Below are positions 23,521-31,450 of a stretch of DNA of 51,049 nucleotides, piece by piece. The notes beneath the pieces are model-generated. The model had not been told where the DNA came from. It saw only the letters and a program-made list of their open reading frames with translations, and did no database searches. This DNA is from CAZOOA01 sp964581355. Its GTDB lineage: Bacteria > Bacillota > Dethiobacteria > DTU022 > UBA8154. Numbering within the stretch: position 1 is the first letter of the stretch; each line of letters opens with the position of its first letter. Both the position numbers and the translations under genes were made by a program. Where the stretch lies: positions 1-51,049 of the forward strand of contig CAZOOA010000014.1 of the NCBI GenBank assembly GCA_964581355.1, written 5' to 3'.

Positions 23521-23925
23521 TTATTCTGGATTTTCTTCTGTAACAGCTTCTCCGGCCTCTCCAGGAGCGGCATCCTCATCCTCTTCTTGTGCCTGAACTA
23601 CTTCTTTTTCAGCTTTTGGCTCAAGGGCAGCTTTCTCATTGTCCAGGCGCAGGATCATGTAGCGAAGGTACCCTTCGTTTACCTTAAAGAAATGTTCCAG
23701 CGCAGGGACGAAAGAATGATCGGCCCGGACATTAATCAAGACATAAATACCTTCTTTGTAATCATCGATTTCATAAGCAAGCCGGCGCTTGCCAATCTTT
23801 TTCTGCGCAACAATTTCTCCGCCAGTGTTTTCAATGGTGTTGTTTACTTTTTCAATAGCCTCTTCCAGTGCTTCTTCGCTTTCCATATCCGGTTGAATGA
23901 TGTACATAACTTCATAAAGAGTCAA
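23521..23925 (-). CDS. rpsF: Small-subunit ribosomal protein S6
   Basis: The core S6 fold (LYEVMYIIQPDM, RRLAYEIDDYKEGIYVLINVRA, YLRYMILR) is complete in about the first 95 residues. A Glu-rich, disordered C-terminal extension of about 35 residues follows. The start is TTG at 23925 because AAGGGAGG lies 8 bases upstream; the nearest GTG overlaps that site, and longer frames have none. The 134-aa protein heads the rpsF-ssb-rpsR operon, which has a good promoter at 24080-24108 and a leader of about 150 bases. Confidence 0.95.
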   Translation of the reverse strand: MTLYEVMYIIQPDMESEEALEEAIEKVNNTIENTGGEIVAQKKIGKRRLAYEIDDYKEGIYVLINVRADHSFVPALEHFFKVNEGYLRYMILRLDNEKAALEPKAEKEVVQAQEEDEDAAPGEAGEAVTEENPE

Positions 23926-24079
23926 CTTTTTCACCTCCCTTCGGACTAGACGGCCCCTCCTGTGCGGAGAGACAGGGATAAACAACTGATACCTTTTCCT
24001 CTTTTAGGATGACTTGCATATCAACGCAGTCTTCCTGGCGACTTCATCAAATCATGGCTTTCACGTTTTCACAAAAGAT

Positions 24080-24108
24080 ATCTTATCATACAAAGCCGGG
24101 CATGGCAA
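24080..24108 (-). promoter_or_regulatory. Promoter of the rpsF-ssb-rpsR operon
   Basis: On the minus strand TTGCCA (complement of 24103-24108), a 17-bp spacer, and TAAGAT (complement of 24080-24085) preceded by TG, i.e. an extended -10. It lies about 150 bases before rpsF. Confidence 0.65.
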
Positions 24109-24141
24109 GAACTGTACAAAATTCAGCGGGAAACGACGTTT

Positions 24142-25188
24142 TTATTTCCCGGGTAATAATCCTTTTTTCTCTTGGCGGAAATATTCCAGCAAACTTCTGG
24201 CAATCCCTGCCAGGGGCGTTGAGAGCACCATACCTAAAAATCCTGCAAGCTGTTGTCCAATAAGCAGACAAATTATTACCGTTATAGCCCGCAATTTCAC
24301 CGCACTCCCCAGGAGCAGGGGAGAAAGCACCATCCCATCTAAAACTTGCACTGCAACATAAATGGAAACAATGACAATTGTGGGTGGAGTGAGCGGGGAA
24401 AAACTCAAAAGAACTGCAGGAATCGCAGCCATATATGGTCCGATATATAAAATAATATTCAATACTCCTGCCAGTATGCCCAGAAGCAAGGCATAGGGGA
24501 CACCAAACAGGTATAGAAGCAAACCGGTAATTATACCTACAATTGTGCAGCGGACAATATTTCCACGAATATAACTATTGAAGTTCATATCTACAATCTG
24601 GATAATATCCTCTGCTTGCTGCCGATATAGTTCAGGGACAAGCTTCATGGTGGACTCGCGCACATTTTGAAAATCATAAAGCAGATAAAAGACAATAAAC
24701 ATAATAAAGAAAATGTCCACCAAAATTCCCATAACAGAAAGGCTAATCTGGGCAACCTCATCAATGACAGGCTCGATATTGGCCGGAAGTTCCATTATTG
24801 ATTCCATATACTCCGGGCTGATATTAAACGTTTCCAGGTATTCAATAAAATCCTCCAGGTATACCTGGAACTGAAGGATGTAATGAGGCATTTCCCCCAG
24901 GATTTCCTGGACTTCCTGCTGGACGATGGGAAATATAAGTCCAATCATGGTGGTAATGATTAACAATAGCAGAAGAAATGTTGTTACCACAGCCAGGAAA
25001 TGTGAAAAGCGGAAATGCTTTTTGAGACATTCACTTATGGGATAAAGAGCATAAACAATAACCAAGCTAATAACCAATAGTTGAATTACCCAGGATATAC
25101 GATTTACAAACCAGAGGAAGCCCACTATAAATAAAATTAAAGCTAAAATTTTTAAATAGCTTTTATAATCTCTCTCTCGTCCCTGCAT
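24142..25188 (-). CDS. AI-2E family transporter (UPF0118 membrane protein)
   Basis: This 348-aa polytopic membrane protein has paired hydrophobic segments at the N-terminus (two between about 12 and 52, a third at 65-90), a hydrophilic helical stretch at about 95-145, and a cluster of membrane segments from 150 to 340. The family motif GIIxGLLLYLFGVPYALLLGILAGVLNIILYIGP is present, with the usual glycine- and proline-rich spacing. The family includes autoinducer-2 exporters and Na+/H+ antiporter-like proteins, so the substrate is not predictable. A 13/14 match to the Noc palindrome lies in the last codons. Confidence 0.85.
   Translation of the reverse strand: MQGRERDYKSYLKILALILFIVGFLWFVNRISWVIQLLVISLVIVYALYPISECLKKHFRFSHFLAVVTTFLLLLLIITTMIGLIFPIVQQEVQEILGEMPHYILQFQVYLEDFIEYLETFNISPEYMESIMELPANIEPVIDEVAQISLSVMGILVDIFFIMFIVFYLLYDFQNVRESTMKLVPELYRQQAEDIIQIVDMNFNSYIRGNIVRCTIVGIITGLLLYLFGVPYALLLGILAGVLNIILYIGPYMAAIPAVLLSFSPLTPPTIVIVSIYVAVQVLDGMVLSPLLLGSAVKLRAITVIICLLIGQQLAGFLGMVLSTPLAGIARSLLEYFRQEKKGLLPGK
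24144..24157. promoter_or_regulatory. Second candidate Noc-binding site
   Basis: ATTTCCCGGGTAAT matches the Noc consensus at 13 of 14 positions. It lies at the 3' end of the AI-2E family gene. Confidence 0.5.
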
Positions 25189-25295
25189 CGGGTGTACCTC
25201 ACATCAAGATGATATATTTTGTTAAGAAGAAACAAAAATATGTAGCTACGCCAGCTGGTCCATATTCATTCCCCGCCCACTTTTTGTTATACACC

Positions 25296-26387
25296 CTATG
25301 CCTTAAACCGGAAAAATAGCACATCGCCATCTCTAATAAGGTAATCTTTCCCTTCCAAACGCAGCAATCCCTTTTCCCTGGCTGTGCCCACACTACCAAT
25401 ACGAACAAGATCTTCCCAGTTAATCACCTCGGCGGCAATAAAGCCTTTTTCCATGTCACTGTGGACCTTGCCCGCTCCTTTTTTTGCGGTCGTTTGCTGG
25501 GGTACCGACCAGGCCCTGGCTTCTTCTCCTTTCACAGTAAAAAAGGTGACCAGATCCAAGTAATCGTACCCCAATTTGACCAACCGCTCTAGCCCCGTCT
25601 CGTCCAAGCCGTATTCTTCCTGAAATAAACTTTTTTCATCTGGGTCCAATCCGGCCAACTCCGCCTCCAGGGAAGCACAGATACTGATTGCAGGAGCATC
25701 ATGAGTCTTTTGGATTTTATCAACCACAGATAGAGAAGCGTTTTGCGCAAGCCTATCTTCATCAGTATTGACAACATAAAGCACTGGCTTGTTTGTTAAT
25801 AGCTGCCATTCATTAACCCAGGACTGTTCTTTAGAGTCAACAGGCAAGGTTCTGATGGGATTGCCCTGGTTCAGGTGCTCCGCCGCACGGTCGATTAAAG
25901 CCTGCTCCACCCTGGCTTCTTTTTTATTTGCTTTAAAATCATATTCCAACTTGCTGGTGCGTTTTTCCAACGACTCCAGGTCAGCCATGTTTAATTCCAA
26001 CTGCACAATATCAATATCCCTGAGGGGATCCGGTTCGCCAGGCAAGTGCGAAACATTCGGAGACTCAAAGTCGCGCACTACATGCAGCAGCAGGTCCATT
26101 TCTCGAATGTGTCCCAAAAAACGATTACCTAAGCCTTCTCCTCGGCTGGACCCTTCGATTAAACCAGCAATATCTACAATGGTAAGCGATGCCGGAGTGA
26201 TTTTTTTACTGCCAGCTATTTCAGCCACTTCATTTAGTCGGCTATCGTTTACCGGGACTACCCCCCAGTTGGGCTCAACGGTACAAAATGGAAAATTGGC
26301 TGCTTCCACTGCAACACTGGTGATTGCTGAAAATAACGTCGACTTGCCAACATTCGGTAACCCTACCAAACCACACTTAAATCCCAT
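25296..26387 (-). CDS. ychF: Ribosome-associated P-loop ATPase YchF
   Basis: YchF is an Obg-family protein that prefers ATP and binds the ribosome. The 363-aa length is exact for the family. Motifs are G1 GLPNVGKST, the YchF-specific FPFCTVEPN, and G3 DIAGL. A coiled-coil insert and the C-terminal TGS domain (VTFFTVKGEEARAW, GDVLFFRF) complete it. The start is ATG 26387 (MGFKCGLVGLPNVGKS) with AGGAGG upstream; the frame extends further without a ribosome site. It is near rpsF-ssb-rpsR, as in Bacillus (yyaF), and adjacent to the DUF951 gene. Confidence 0.97.
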   Translation of the reverse strand: MGFKCGLVGLPNVGKSTLFSAITSVAVEAANFPFCTVEPNWGVVPVNDSRLNEVAEIAGSKKITPASLTIVDIAGLIEGSSRGEGLGNRFLGHIREMDLLLHVVRDFESPNVSHLPGEPDPLRDIDIVQLELNMADLESLEKRTSKLEYDFKANKKEARVEQALIDRAAEHLNQGNPIRTLPVDSKEQSWVNEWQLLTNKPVLYVVNTDEDRLAQNASLSVVDKIQKTHDAPAISICASLEAELAGLDPDEKSLFQEEYGLDETGLERLVKLGYDYLDLVTFFTVKGEEARAWSVPQQTTAKKGAGKVHSDMEKGFIAAEVINWEDLVRIGSVGTAREKGLLRLEGKDYLIRDGDVLFFRFKA

Positions 26388-26503
26388 GGCGCCTCCTAAA
26401 GATATAAAAGTATGTCTTTCTATTGCCAGGTGAACCTTGCCAACCTGAAGCAACTTATGTTTACCAGCCTGGCAGTCAACCGGTTTACCTGTTTGTTTTG
26501 ACT

Positions 26504-26701
26504 CTATGGCTTTCCTTCGTTCTCAGGGTCCTCCAGGATTTCCTTGACACGCCGTTCAAACTGGGCCCGGGGCATTAGTATACTGCGACCACAACCGGTA
26601 CATTTAATTCGAAAATCCATCCCTTCGCGGATAATCTTCCAGGCATTAGTTCCGCAAGGATGCCCTTTTTTCATTTTTACGATTTGACCCAACTTGTACA
26701 T
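26504..26701 (-). CDS. Small DUF951 protein (YyzM-like)
   Basis: This is a 65-aa protein of the DUF951 family, recognised by LGQIVKMKKGHPCGTNAWKIIREGMDFRIKCTGCGRSILMPR. The three conserved cysteines may bind zinc. The function is unknown. The start is taken at MYKLGQIV (ATG 26701), because family members begin there. It directly precedes ychF in the direction of transcription, the same pairing as in Bacillus. Confidence 0.88.
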   Translation of the reverse strand: MYKLGQIVKMKKGHPCGTNAWKIIREGMDFRIKCTGCGRSILMPRAQFERRVKEILEDPENEGKP

Positions 26702-26876
26702 TGCCTTGTTCCCCTGCTGTATTTGAATTTTCTTCGTAAGCATTGGCCAGTGCTTATAAGAATGAGGCGGAGAATGGTTCCGCCCCACTGCATATAAAAA
26801 TTATCAACGCTCAATTAGTTCGTTCATCAAAGCTATATTTCTTTTATGCATTTCTTGACTTGTTTTATAGCACCAT

Positions 26877-27521
26877 TTATTTTTTTAGTTTTTCCTTTAT
26901 TTCTTCAGAAACTTCATTAATCTTTTGGGATCCATCAACACTTACATAAAGACCTTTACGCTGGTAAAAATCTATAATGGGTTTGGTTTGCCGGTTATAA
27001 ACACTTAAACGCTCTTTTACTGTTTCAACAGTGTCGTCACTTCGCTGGTAAAGTTCACCTCCACAGTGATCGCAAATGTTTCTAACCTTGGGAGGATTAT
27101 GTTTCACGTGATACGTGGTTCCACATTTTTGACACACACGCCGCCCTGTTAGCCTGGAAACCAGTTCTTCATCCTCAACCTCTACGTTCACGACTGCATC
27201 AATAGACATTCCCAACTCTTGCAGAACTTCATCCAGGGCTTCTGCCTGTTCAGCAGTTCTTGGAAATCCATCCAACAGCACCCCTTCAGCGCAATCGGGT
27301 TTTTGCAGCCTTTCTTTCATAATACCAACAACGATTTCGTCGGGAACCAGTGCCCCTTTGTCCATGTATTCCTTAGCTTTTTTGCCCATCTCTGTACCTT
27401 CCTTGATGGCACTACGGAAAATGTCTCCAGTAGATACATGGGGAACAGAAAATTCCTTGGCCATCATTTCAGCTTGCGTCCCTTTTCCAGCTCCCGGGGG
27501 GCCCATCAGGATAATATGCAT
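26877..27521 (-). CDS. adk: Adenylate kinase
   Basis: This enzyme interconverts ATP + AMP and 2 ADP. The 214-aa long-form enzyme has the P-loop GPPGAGKGT, the NMP-binding segment STGDIFR, and DGFPRT. A zinc-binding LID carries four cysteines (C130, C133, C150, C153), as in Gram-positive Adk. All catalytic residues appear present. The location is unusual: adk normally sits in the ribosomal spc operon, so this may be a relocated or second copy. A 14/16 match to parS lies inside the LID-coding region. Confidence 0.95.
   Translation of the reverse strand: MHIILMGPPGAGKGTQAEMMAKEFSVPHVSTGDIFRSAIKEGTEMGKKAKEYMDKGALVPDEIVVGIMKERLQKPDCAEGVLLDGFPRTAEQAEALDEVLQELGMSIDAVVNVEVEDEELVSRLTGRRVCQKCGTTYHVKHNPPKVRNICDHCGGELYQRSDDTVETVKERLSVYNRQTKPIIDFYQRKGLYVSVDGSQKINEVSEEIKEKLKK
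27100..27115. promoter_or_regulatory. Near-consensus parS-like site inside adk
   Basis: TGTTTCACGTGATACG differs from the parS consensus at two of 16 positions. It lies within the coding sequence of adk, about 4.3 kb from the perfect parS. ParB binding is possible but unproven. Confidence 0.4.
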
Positions 27522-27870
27522 TTTGCATTCCCTCCCAATAATTATTCAGGCAATCATTTCTTCCTACAAAAAGAAAGCACGCATCATACCTGCACAAGAA
27601 CCATGAACTGCTTTTGCTCTTATTAATACTTTTTCATAAAAAGTTCCACGTGGTGCAGATACATCGCAATACTCCAAAATAAATTCTCCGCTGTTATAAC
27701 AAAGTCCTGCCTGGATAACACATATTTTTCCCCACCCGGGTTATACTGATTACAAAACTCTCACTTATACCGCATTAACAAAATATACTTTAATCATTGC
27801 AGCAACAAATTTGGCAGCAATAACATAAAACAGGTGGAGTTAATTATTTTTAAACATCTACAGTCTTAAG

Positions 27871-28160
27871 GCACAAGGGATGAAAAAACTTGCTTACGGT
27901 CGAAGTGCTGGTTTTCAACACCCCGCCCCTAACCGGGGAGTTGGCGCATTCGTCCGGCGACGTTGGTCTCTGTGGCTAAAGGCGCTTGGTGACCGAAGGT
28001 TCTCGGGCGGTCCGGCCGACAGGACGTCGGCCGCCGGGATCGACCCGGACGGGAGTTAAACCGGGGAGGCCGCCCGAGAACCCCGAGGGAACCTTAGCGC
28101 TTTCCACAGGGTTGCCCAGTCGCCCGGACGACAGATCCAAGACACGGTTTTTCATACTAA
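27871..28160 (+). repeat. Interspersed repeat copy 3 (head A, 5'-truncated, + tail B)
   Basis: This copy starts within the head (GGGATGAAAAAACTTGC) and runs to GGTTTTTCATACTAAC. The long stem pairs 27998-28010 with 28070-28082. Relative to copy 2 one C-G pair has become T-A on both sides, a compensating double change. The stretch before it (27522-27870) is AT-rich and holds no gene that I can see; it should contain the adk promoter, but I could not pick one. Confidence 0.92.
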
Positions 28161-28457
28161 CCTTCACGGCACTTGCGGGCCACAACAGGAGATGAAAATG
28201 GGTTTTCAAGCCCGCTTCCCGCCTGGAGGAGCTCCGCTTTCCCTGTATCGGCGACTTTGTCAAGCTGCTAAAAGCGCTTGGCGAAGTGAAAGCTGGGAGT
28301 CGGCCCGGCGGGCATGGACGCCCGCCGCCTGCAACCGTGGCAGGATGCCTAAGTTTGCAGGTCAGCCGGCGGGAAGCTTGAACTGAGCCCTAGCGCTTTG
28401 CCGCGAAGATAACCGGAGCCGATACCGGGAAATTTAATACTCCATTTTCATACTAAC
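28147..28457 (+). repeat. Interspersed repeat copy 4 (variant head A' + tail C)
   Basis: This copy is tandem to copy 3, sharing GGTTTTTCATACTAACC. The head variant has a hairpin GGGTT/AGCCC at 28200-28213 and the block CCCTGTATCGGCGACTTTGTC in place of the usual head-A middle. Tail C is nearly identical to copies 1 and 6 and ends TCCATTTTCATACTAAC, one base before the ribosome site of yyaC. Confidence 0.92.
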
Positions 28458-28469
28458 AGGAGGACCCAA

Positions 28470-29063
28470 ATGAACCTCACGCTTAGAAAAAAAAATAAAC
28501 CGACCCCGCCTTTTTTTTCCACTATAGATCCAGGCAAGCAAGAGTCTCTTTCTCAGTTTAGCTTAACCCTGACCTATTTGTTTACTAATCTGTTTAGTAG
28601 TCATGAACAGCTAATCATTCTTTGTATTGGAAGCGACCGATGTACCGGGGATTCGCTCGGACCTATGACGGGATCAATACTTGAAGAGTTAAATCCAGGC
28701 CGATGCACAATTTTAGGGACAATCTCTTATCCCGTGCATGCTCTTAATTTGGCTGCTACCCTGGAACAAATTAATCATGATTATAATTCTCCAGCAATTG
28801 CTGCTGTTGATGCATGCCTGGGCCGAAAAGAAAAGATCGGTTTTCTGGAGGTTGGAAAAGGAAGTTTAATTCCTGGGGCAGGTGTAAAAAAGAATTTGCC
28901 CCCTGTTGGTGATATATTCATTACGGGTATCGTTAACGTGGGAGGGGCAATGGAATTCATGGTGCTGCAAAATACGCGCCTGGGCACCGTAATACCAATG
29001 TCTCGATTTATCGCCAGGGGAATATTCAACGCCCTTACCGAAATTGAATTGAAGAAGCTTTAG
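28470..29063 (+). CDS. yyaC: Sporulation protein YyaC (DUF1256)
   Basis: This 197-aa protein of the YyaC family is found only in endospore formers and is related in fold to the germination protease/hydrogenase maturation protease group. The family signature CIGSDRCTGDSLGPMTG is complete. VHALNLAATL, AIAAVDACLG, and the glycine-rich VGDIFITGIVNVGG follow in order. The start ATG has AGGAGGACCCAA upstream. It is the only rightward gene between cysK and dnaA, and its ribosome site begins right after repeat copy 4, so that repeat occupies its promoter/leader region. In Bacillus yyaC is likewise divergent from spo0J. Confidence 0.93.
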   Translation: MNLTLRKKNKPTPPFFSTIDPGKQESLSQFSLTLTYLFTNLFSSHEQLIILCIGSDRCTGDSLGPMTGSILEELNPGRCTILGTISYPVHALNLAATLEQINHDYNSPAIAAVDACLGRKEKIGFLEVGKGSLIPGAGVKKNLPPVGDIFITGIVNVGGAMEFMVLQNTRLGTVIPMSRFIARGIFNALTEIELKKL

Positions 29064-29630
29064 TTACTTTTTACCTGACTGCTTACCTTGAATTTCTTTC
29101 CCTTTTCCTTTACCTTTACCTTTCCCTTTTTCTTCCGGAACGTTACTTTCAACTTTATTATCCATTGAACTCGAAGATGAACCCGAAGTAACGGCTTCCT
29201 GGTTCTCTTTTTCATTTTCTTCAGAGTCTATATTTTCTTGTTGAGTATACTTTTTCTGAGTAGGGTTAAAGGGTTTTTTACCGTTATCGGTCATATTACA
29301 TAGTCCTGTAAAATAACCTCCTTCTTCCACTGTAAGAAGTCCCGTCTTGATATCGCCGTGCAATGCCCCTTTATTCAATATCTCCAGCTTATTTTCTACA
29401 TCAACATCGCCTTCTAGCTTCCCGGCCAGAGTCACATTCTTCCCTTTCACGTTTGCTTTCACGGAAGCATTTCCTCCTATAATAACATCACTTTGAGAAG
29501 AAACCTTCCCTTCAAAAGATCCATCAATTCTTATTGTTCCTTTAGCATCTAACGTACCTGTCATACTGGTATCTTTACCTATTAAGGTATCAATCTTTCG
29601 TGGGTCAGCGCCTTTTTTCTTTTTAAACAA
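29064..29630 (-). CDS. Bactofilin (polymer-forming cytoskeletal protein)
   Basis: This 188-aa protein has an N-terminal bactofilin domain at about 14-112, a beta-helix of short hydrophobic repeats (TLIGKDTSMTGTLDAKGTIR, VKGKNVTLAGKLEGDVDVE). Such proteins self-assemble into filaments at the membrane. The C-terminal 70 residues are hydrophilic and low-complexity, ending with alternating GKGKGKGKGK. The start is TTG at 29630. The gene converges with yyaC with no base between the two stop codons. It stands next to an M23 endopeptidase gene, a pairing frequent for bactofilins and consistent with a role in wall shape. Confidence 0.92.
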   Translation of the reverse strand: MFKKKKGADPRKIDTLIGKDTSMTGTLDAKGTIRIDGSFEGKVSSQSDVIIGGNASVKANVKGKNVTLAGKLEGDVDVENKLEILNKGALHGDIKTGLLTVEEGGYFTGLCNMTDNGKKPFNPTQKKYTQQENIDSEENEKENQEAVTSGSSSSSMDNKVESNVPEEKGKGKGKGKGKEIQGKQSGKK

Positions 29631-29699
29631 ACCTATCGCCTCGTTTCAAATAAGTATACTTGATCTTTATTTTACTATTGCCTGCCAACGCTTTTAGCG

Positions 29700-29798
29700 A
29701 GGCAAAACAGGGAATGGGAATAAAGCAGTCCCTAGCACTTTGCCGCGAAGATAACCGGAGCCGATACCGGGAAACTTAAAACTCCATTTTCATACTAA
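29700..29798 (+). repeat. Interspersed repeat copy 5 (mostly the 3' end of tail C)
   Basis: The well-matched part starts near 29726 with CCCTAGCACTTTGCCGCG and ends CTCCATTTTCATACTAAG. The bases before it (GGCAAAACAGGGAATGGGAA) loosely resemble the head, suggesting a copy with a large internal deletion. Its terminal sequence provides the TAG stop codon of the leftward M23 gene. Confidence 0.8.
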
Positions 29799-30706
29799 GG
29801 CAAATAGTCCCTTGGCTCTACTGCGACGCCATCAACATGCACTTCATAGTGTAAGTGAGGTCCAGTACTAAAACCCGTACTTCCCATGGAACCAATTAAC
29901 TCACCTTCTTCAATTTCCTGTCCTTCTGATACTTCAAAATCAGATAAGTGCGCATAAACCGTTCGGTAACCATAACCGTGTTCAATAATGACCGTATTAC
30001 CCAAGCCCCTCCTGTATGTAGCCAGGTCAATAATTCCATCGGCAACGGCATAGATTGGAGTTCCACGTGGACCGGCAATATCTATACCATAGTGAAACTC
30101 CCTTCTCCCGGAAAAAGGTGCTGACCGTGGGCCAAATTCTGAAGTAACCCGCCCCTGTGTCGGCCAAATCGATGGAGTTGCTGCCATTTCAAGTTTGTAA
30201 TCAGTGACATCCTCTTTTAACTGGAAGAGATCTTCACTTAACTCAGGCAGAAAACTATGTAGGTGGGAAATATTTGCCTGGTTCCGCTCAATAACCGGGT
30301 TGCCTCCACGGCTAGCCAGGATTCTACCCTGTTCATTATCCCCCAAATAAGTGAGAACCTCATGCTCTTGCTGTTCATCAACTGGCAGATCAACCATCTG
30401 ACGAACTTCCATGGTCAACTGTTCCAAATGCTTGACATATTCCACAAGCTCTTCTGTTTCCTGTGCCATTTGATCAATATCTTCTTGTAAAGTACGGTTC
30501 TCGGTGCGTAACTGACTGCTTTCTGCAGCATCAGATTGCAATTTCCAAAGGGAGTTAAACCAGATAAAGACAGCAATGAGTCCGCCTATTAATACAATAC
30601 TTAAAAACTGAAAGAAATACATTGGTATTCGCAAGTTTAAAACCGATTCTTCGTTGTGAGGTATGATCATAATCGTAAAATATCGTTTTTTCTCTTTATC
30701 AGACAC
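29795..30706 (-). CDS. M23 metallopeptidase with N-terminal membrane anchor and coiled coil
   Basis: This 303-aa predicted peptidoglycan endopeptidase has a short cytosolic stub, a transmembrane helix at about 30-50 and a coiled coil at about 55-100 (heptad-like LRTENRTLQEDIDQMAQETEEL). The C-terminal M23 domain carries zinc ligands in FHYGIDIAGPRG and HLHYEVHVDG. The start is GTG at 30706, where GGAGGTG lies upstream. The layout (TM, coiled coil, LytM) is shared with wall enzymes that work with bactofilins, which fits the neighbouring gene. The last codon is followed by a stop supplied by repeat copy 5. Confidence 0.9.
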   Translation of the reverse strand: MSDKEKKRYFTIMIIPHNEESVLNLRIPMYFFQFLSIVLIGGLIAVFIWFNSLWKLQSDAAESSQLRTENRTLQEDIDQMAQETEELVEYVKHLEQLTMEVRQMVDLPVDEQQEHEVLTYLGDNEQGRILASRGGNPVIERNQANISHLHSFLPELSEDLFQLKEDVTDYKLEMAATPSIWPTQGRVTSEFGPRSAPFSGRREFHYGIDIAGPRGTPIYAVADGIIDLATYRRGLGNTVIIEHGYGYRTVYAHLSDFEVSEGQEIEEGELIGSMGSTGFSTGPHLHYEVHVDGVAVEPRDYLP

Positions 30707-30814
30707 GCTTCCTTCACCTCCACTACGGGGATTCTGCTGCTTCAACTCATTTCAATTCGTTAAGACATTCCAAAATAAAGAAATTCTCTATTTACCTTAA
30801 AGATCCTTCTTAAT

Positions 30815-30838
30815 TTGTATAAAATAACGAGTATACAA
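30815..30838. promoter_or_regulatory. Inverted repeat upstream of the M23 gene
   Basis: TTGTATA (30815-30821) and TATACAA (30832-30838) form a 7-bp inverted repeat with a 10-bp gap, in the AT-rich region 30707-30956 upstream of the leftward M23 gene. It could be an operator. No regulator is indicated. Confidence 0.35.
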
Positions 30839-30956
30839 TTTTAATTTTTGGATTGAGTTGATTGTTGATTTTTAACCAATGCACCCCGATATAACTTAAA
30901 TATGGTATTGAAGTATTGACTAAAAATATCAAAGTAAATGTTTAACAAAAGAGAAT

Positions 30957-31326
30957 TTCAGCGCCTTCCACAGAGTTACCCAGTCGCCCGGATGGCTGCG
31001 CCAAAACACGTTTTTTAATACTAACTGTCACGGCCCATCCGGGCCTTGCCGGGCCTTGGGCAGGGGACTAAAATGGTTTTCAAAACCGCTTCCGCCTGGA
31101 GGGGGTCCGCTTTCCCTGTATCGGCTACTTTGTTAAGCGGCTATAAGCGCTTGGCTAAGTGAAAGCACAGGAAACAACCCGGCGGGCATGGACGCCCGCC
31201 GTTTGCAACCGTGGCAGGATGTTTAAGTTTGCAGGTCGGCCTGCGGAAGCTTTAACTGAGCCCTAGCGCTTTGCCGCGAAGATAACCGGAGCCGATGCCG
31301 GGAAACTTAAAACTCCATTTTCATAC
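30957..31326 (+). repeat. Interspersed repeat copy 6 (tail B end + head A' + tail C)
   Basis: The first 66 bases (30957-31022) are an isolated tail B terminus ending TTTTTTAATACTAAC. This overlaps the start of an A' head, with a 5-bp hairpin at 31032-31045 and GGTTTTCAAAACC at 31075-31087. Tail C then runs to CTCCATTTTCATAC. The head contains a small duplication of GGGCCTTGCC-like sequence. It lies in the gap between the M23 gene and parB, and ends about 110 bases before parS. Confidence 0.9.
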
Positions 31327-31434
31327 AAAAAAAATGACCCCTAGGGCCAGTCTCCGTATTAATCCTTGTATCTGTTTAGCTGCTTTCACAGAAAGCAACG
31401 CTGCCTAAGCATTTTTGCGGCTTTATTATCCTAT

Positions 31435-31450
31435 TGTTTCACGTGAAACA
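31435..31450. promoter_or_regulatory. parS centromere site (perfect consensus)
   Basis: TGTTTCACGTGAAACA is the exact 16-bp palindromic parS site, loaded by ParB (Spo0J) and used for origin segregation and SMC recruitment. It lies immediately after the parB stop codon, about 8 kb from oriC. Confidence 0.97.

Noticed and set aside
27640..27660. CACGTG-centred site as parS
   Set aside because: Outside the CACGTG core fewer than two thirds of the flanking positions match parS. A similar site at about 30067 is rejected for the same reason.
27871..28457. Repeats as a CRISPR array
   Set aside because: Units are hundreds of bases long, there are no regular spacers, and no cas genes are present.
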